DNA from: Candidatus Caldipriscus sp. T1.2
Lineage (GTDB): Bacteria > Hydrothermota > Hydrothermia > LBFQ01
Length of the DNA: 5,732 nt
NCBI GenBank assembly: GCA_000980735.1
Contig: LBFQ01000058.1
Span: 7,739-13,470, forward strand
Direction of reading: 5' to 3'
A program made the position numbers and the translations under genes. How positions within the stretch are numbered: position 1 is the first letter of the stretch; every line of letters starts with the position of its first letter. The notes beneath the pieces are model-generated. The model saw only the letters and a list, made by a program, of their open reading frames with translations. It was not told the origin of the DNA and made no database searches. Shown piece by piece: positions 5,482-5,732 of this stretch.

Positions 5482-5660
5482 TCTTCCGCTTCCTCGCTCA
5501 CTGACTCGCTGCGCTCGGTCGTTCGGCTGCGGCGAGCGGTATCAGCTCACTCAAAGGCGGTAATACGGTTATCCACAGAATCAGGGGATAACGCAGAAAG
5601 AACATGTGAGCAAAAGCCAGCAAAAAGCCAGAACCGTAAAAAGGCCGCGTTGCTGGCGTT

Positions 5661-5732
5661 TTTCCATAGGCTCCGCCCCCCTGACGAGCATCACAAAAAT
5701 CGACGCTCAAGTCAGAGGTGGCGAAACCCGAC
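5661..5732. other. Start of pMB1/pUC replication origin (vector, truncated)
   Basis: TTTCCATAGGCTCCGCC and the following sequence are the first ~70 bases of the pUC origin region as normally drawn; the rest lies beyond the window end. The preceding pBR322-derived flank (about 5482-5660) carries several single-base differences from pUC at 5594-5632. Confidence 0.93.

Larger units (their letters stand above)
5234..5732. other. Cloning vector sequence (pUC18-type) joined at SmaI half-site
   Basis: From GGGTACC at 5234 onward the sequence is pUC: KpnI, SacI and EcoRI sites, the lac start region, operator, promoter and CAP site, a lacI remnant, then the pMB1 origin flank. EcoRI lies directly beside the lacZ start region, which is the pUC18 (not pUC19) polylinker orientation. 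GGG is the right half of SmaI (CCC/GGG), so insert DNA was blunt-ligated and ends at 5233. Composition changes abruptly from AT-rich native DNA. This is not part of the organism's genome. Confidence 0.98.

Noticed and set aside
5558..5590. DnaA-box-like TTATCCACA as a native origin signal
   Set aside because: It is within the pUC backbone (TTATCCACAGAATCAGGGG), not native DNA.
5378..5710. Open frames at 5378-5563 (+) and 5498-5710 (-)
   Set aside because: They lie wholly within pUC lacI-remnant and origin-flank DNA and correspond to no known vector gene.

Overview
Bases 1-5233 are a stretch of a low-GC bacterial genome. Bases 5234-5732 are cloning vector (pUC18-type lac region and start of the pMB1 origin) joined at a SmaI half-site. 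The window is therefore the end of an untrimmed library clone or contig, and the native DNA stops at 5233.

Organism: a bacterium, because prfB (RF2) with its programmed frameshift and trmD are bacterial genes. It is diderm, because the first gene is a TonB-receptor-like outer-membrane beta-barrel. Arginine is written almost entirely as AGG/AGA, isoleucine often as ATA, and the proteins are rich in K, E and I, all of which hint at a thermophile. I cannot assign a phylum from this sequence.

Layout: (1) 1-1299, + strand, C-terminal part of an outer-membrane receptor. (2) 1299-1892, + strand, a small NYN/PIN-like putative nuclease whose start shares one base with the receptor's stop. (3) 1887-2633, - strand, trmD, convergent with (2); the two TAA stops share the hexamer TTATAA. 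(4) 2630-3716, - strand, prfB, overlapping trmD by four bases and using the classic AGGGGG-TAT-CTT-TGA-C +1 frameshift; the full product is 361 residues. (5) 3717-4138, a 422-base AT-rich divergent intergenic region carrying eleven copies of the heptamer GTCTAAA/TTTAGAC. Four are tandem at exactly 11-bp steps and several form perfect palindromes. (6) 4139-4381, + strand, purS. (7) 4378-5233, + strand, a prohibitin-like SPFH protein with two N-terminal membrane helices, cut off by the vector. (8) 5234-5732, vector.

How the genes work together: prfB and trmD form a translation-quality pair (UGA/UAA termination and m1G37 tRNA methylation, which prevents +1 slippage), translationally coupled through the overlap. 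They are divergent from a purS-SPFH pair. Both divergent operons appear to start with leaderless or nearly leaderless mRNAs: a -10-like hexamer lies 7-8 bases before each start codon and no Shine-Dalgarno sequence is visible. The GTCTAAA array lies between them and overlaps the probable prfB promoter, so it is a good candidate for an operator array of an unidentified DNA-binding protein. It is the most interesting native signal in the window.
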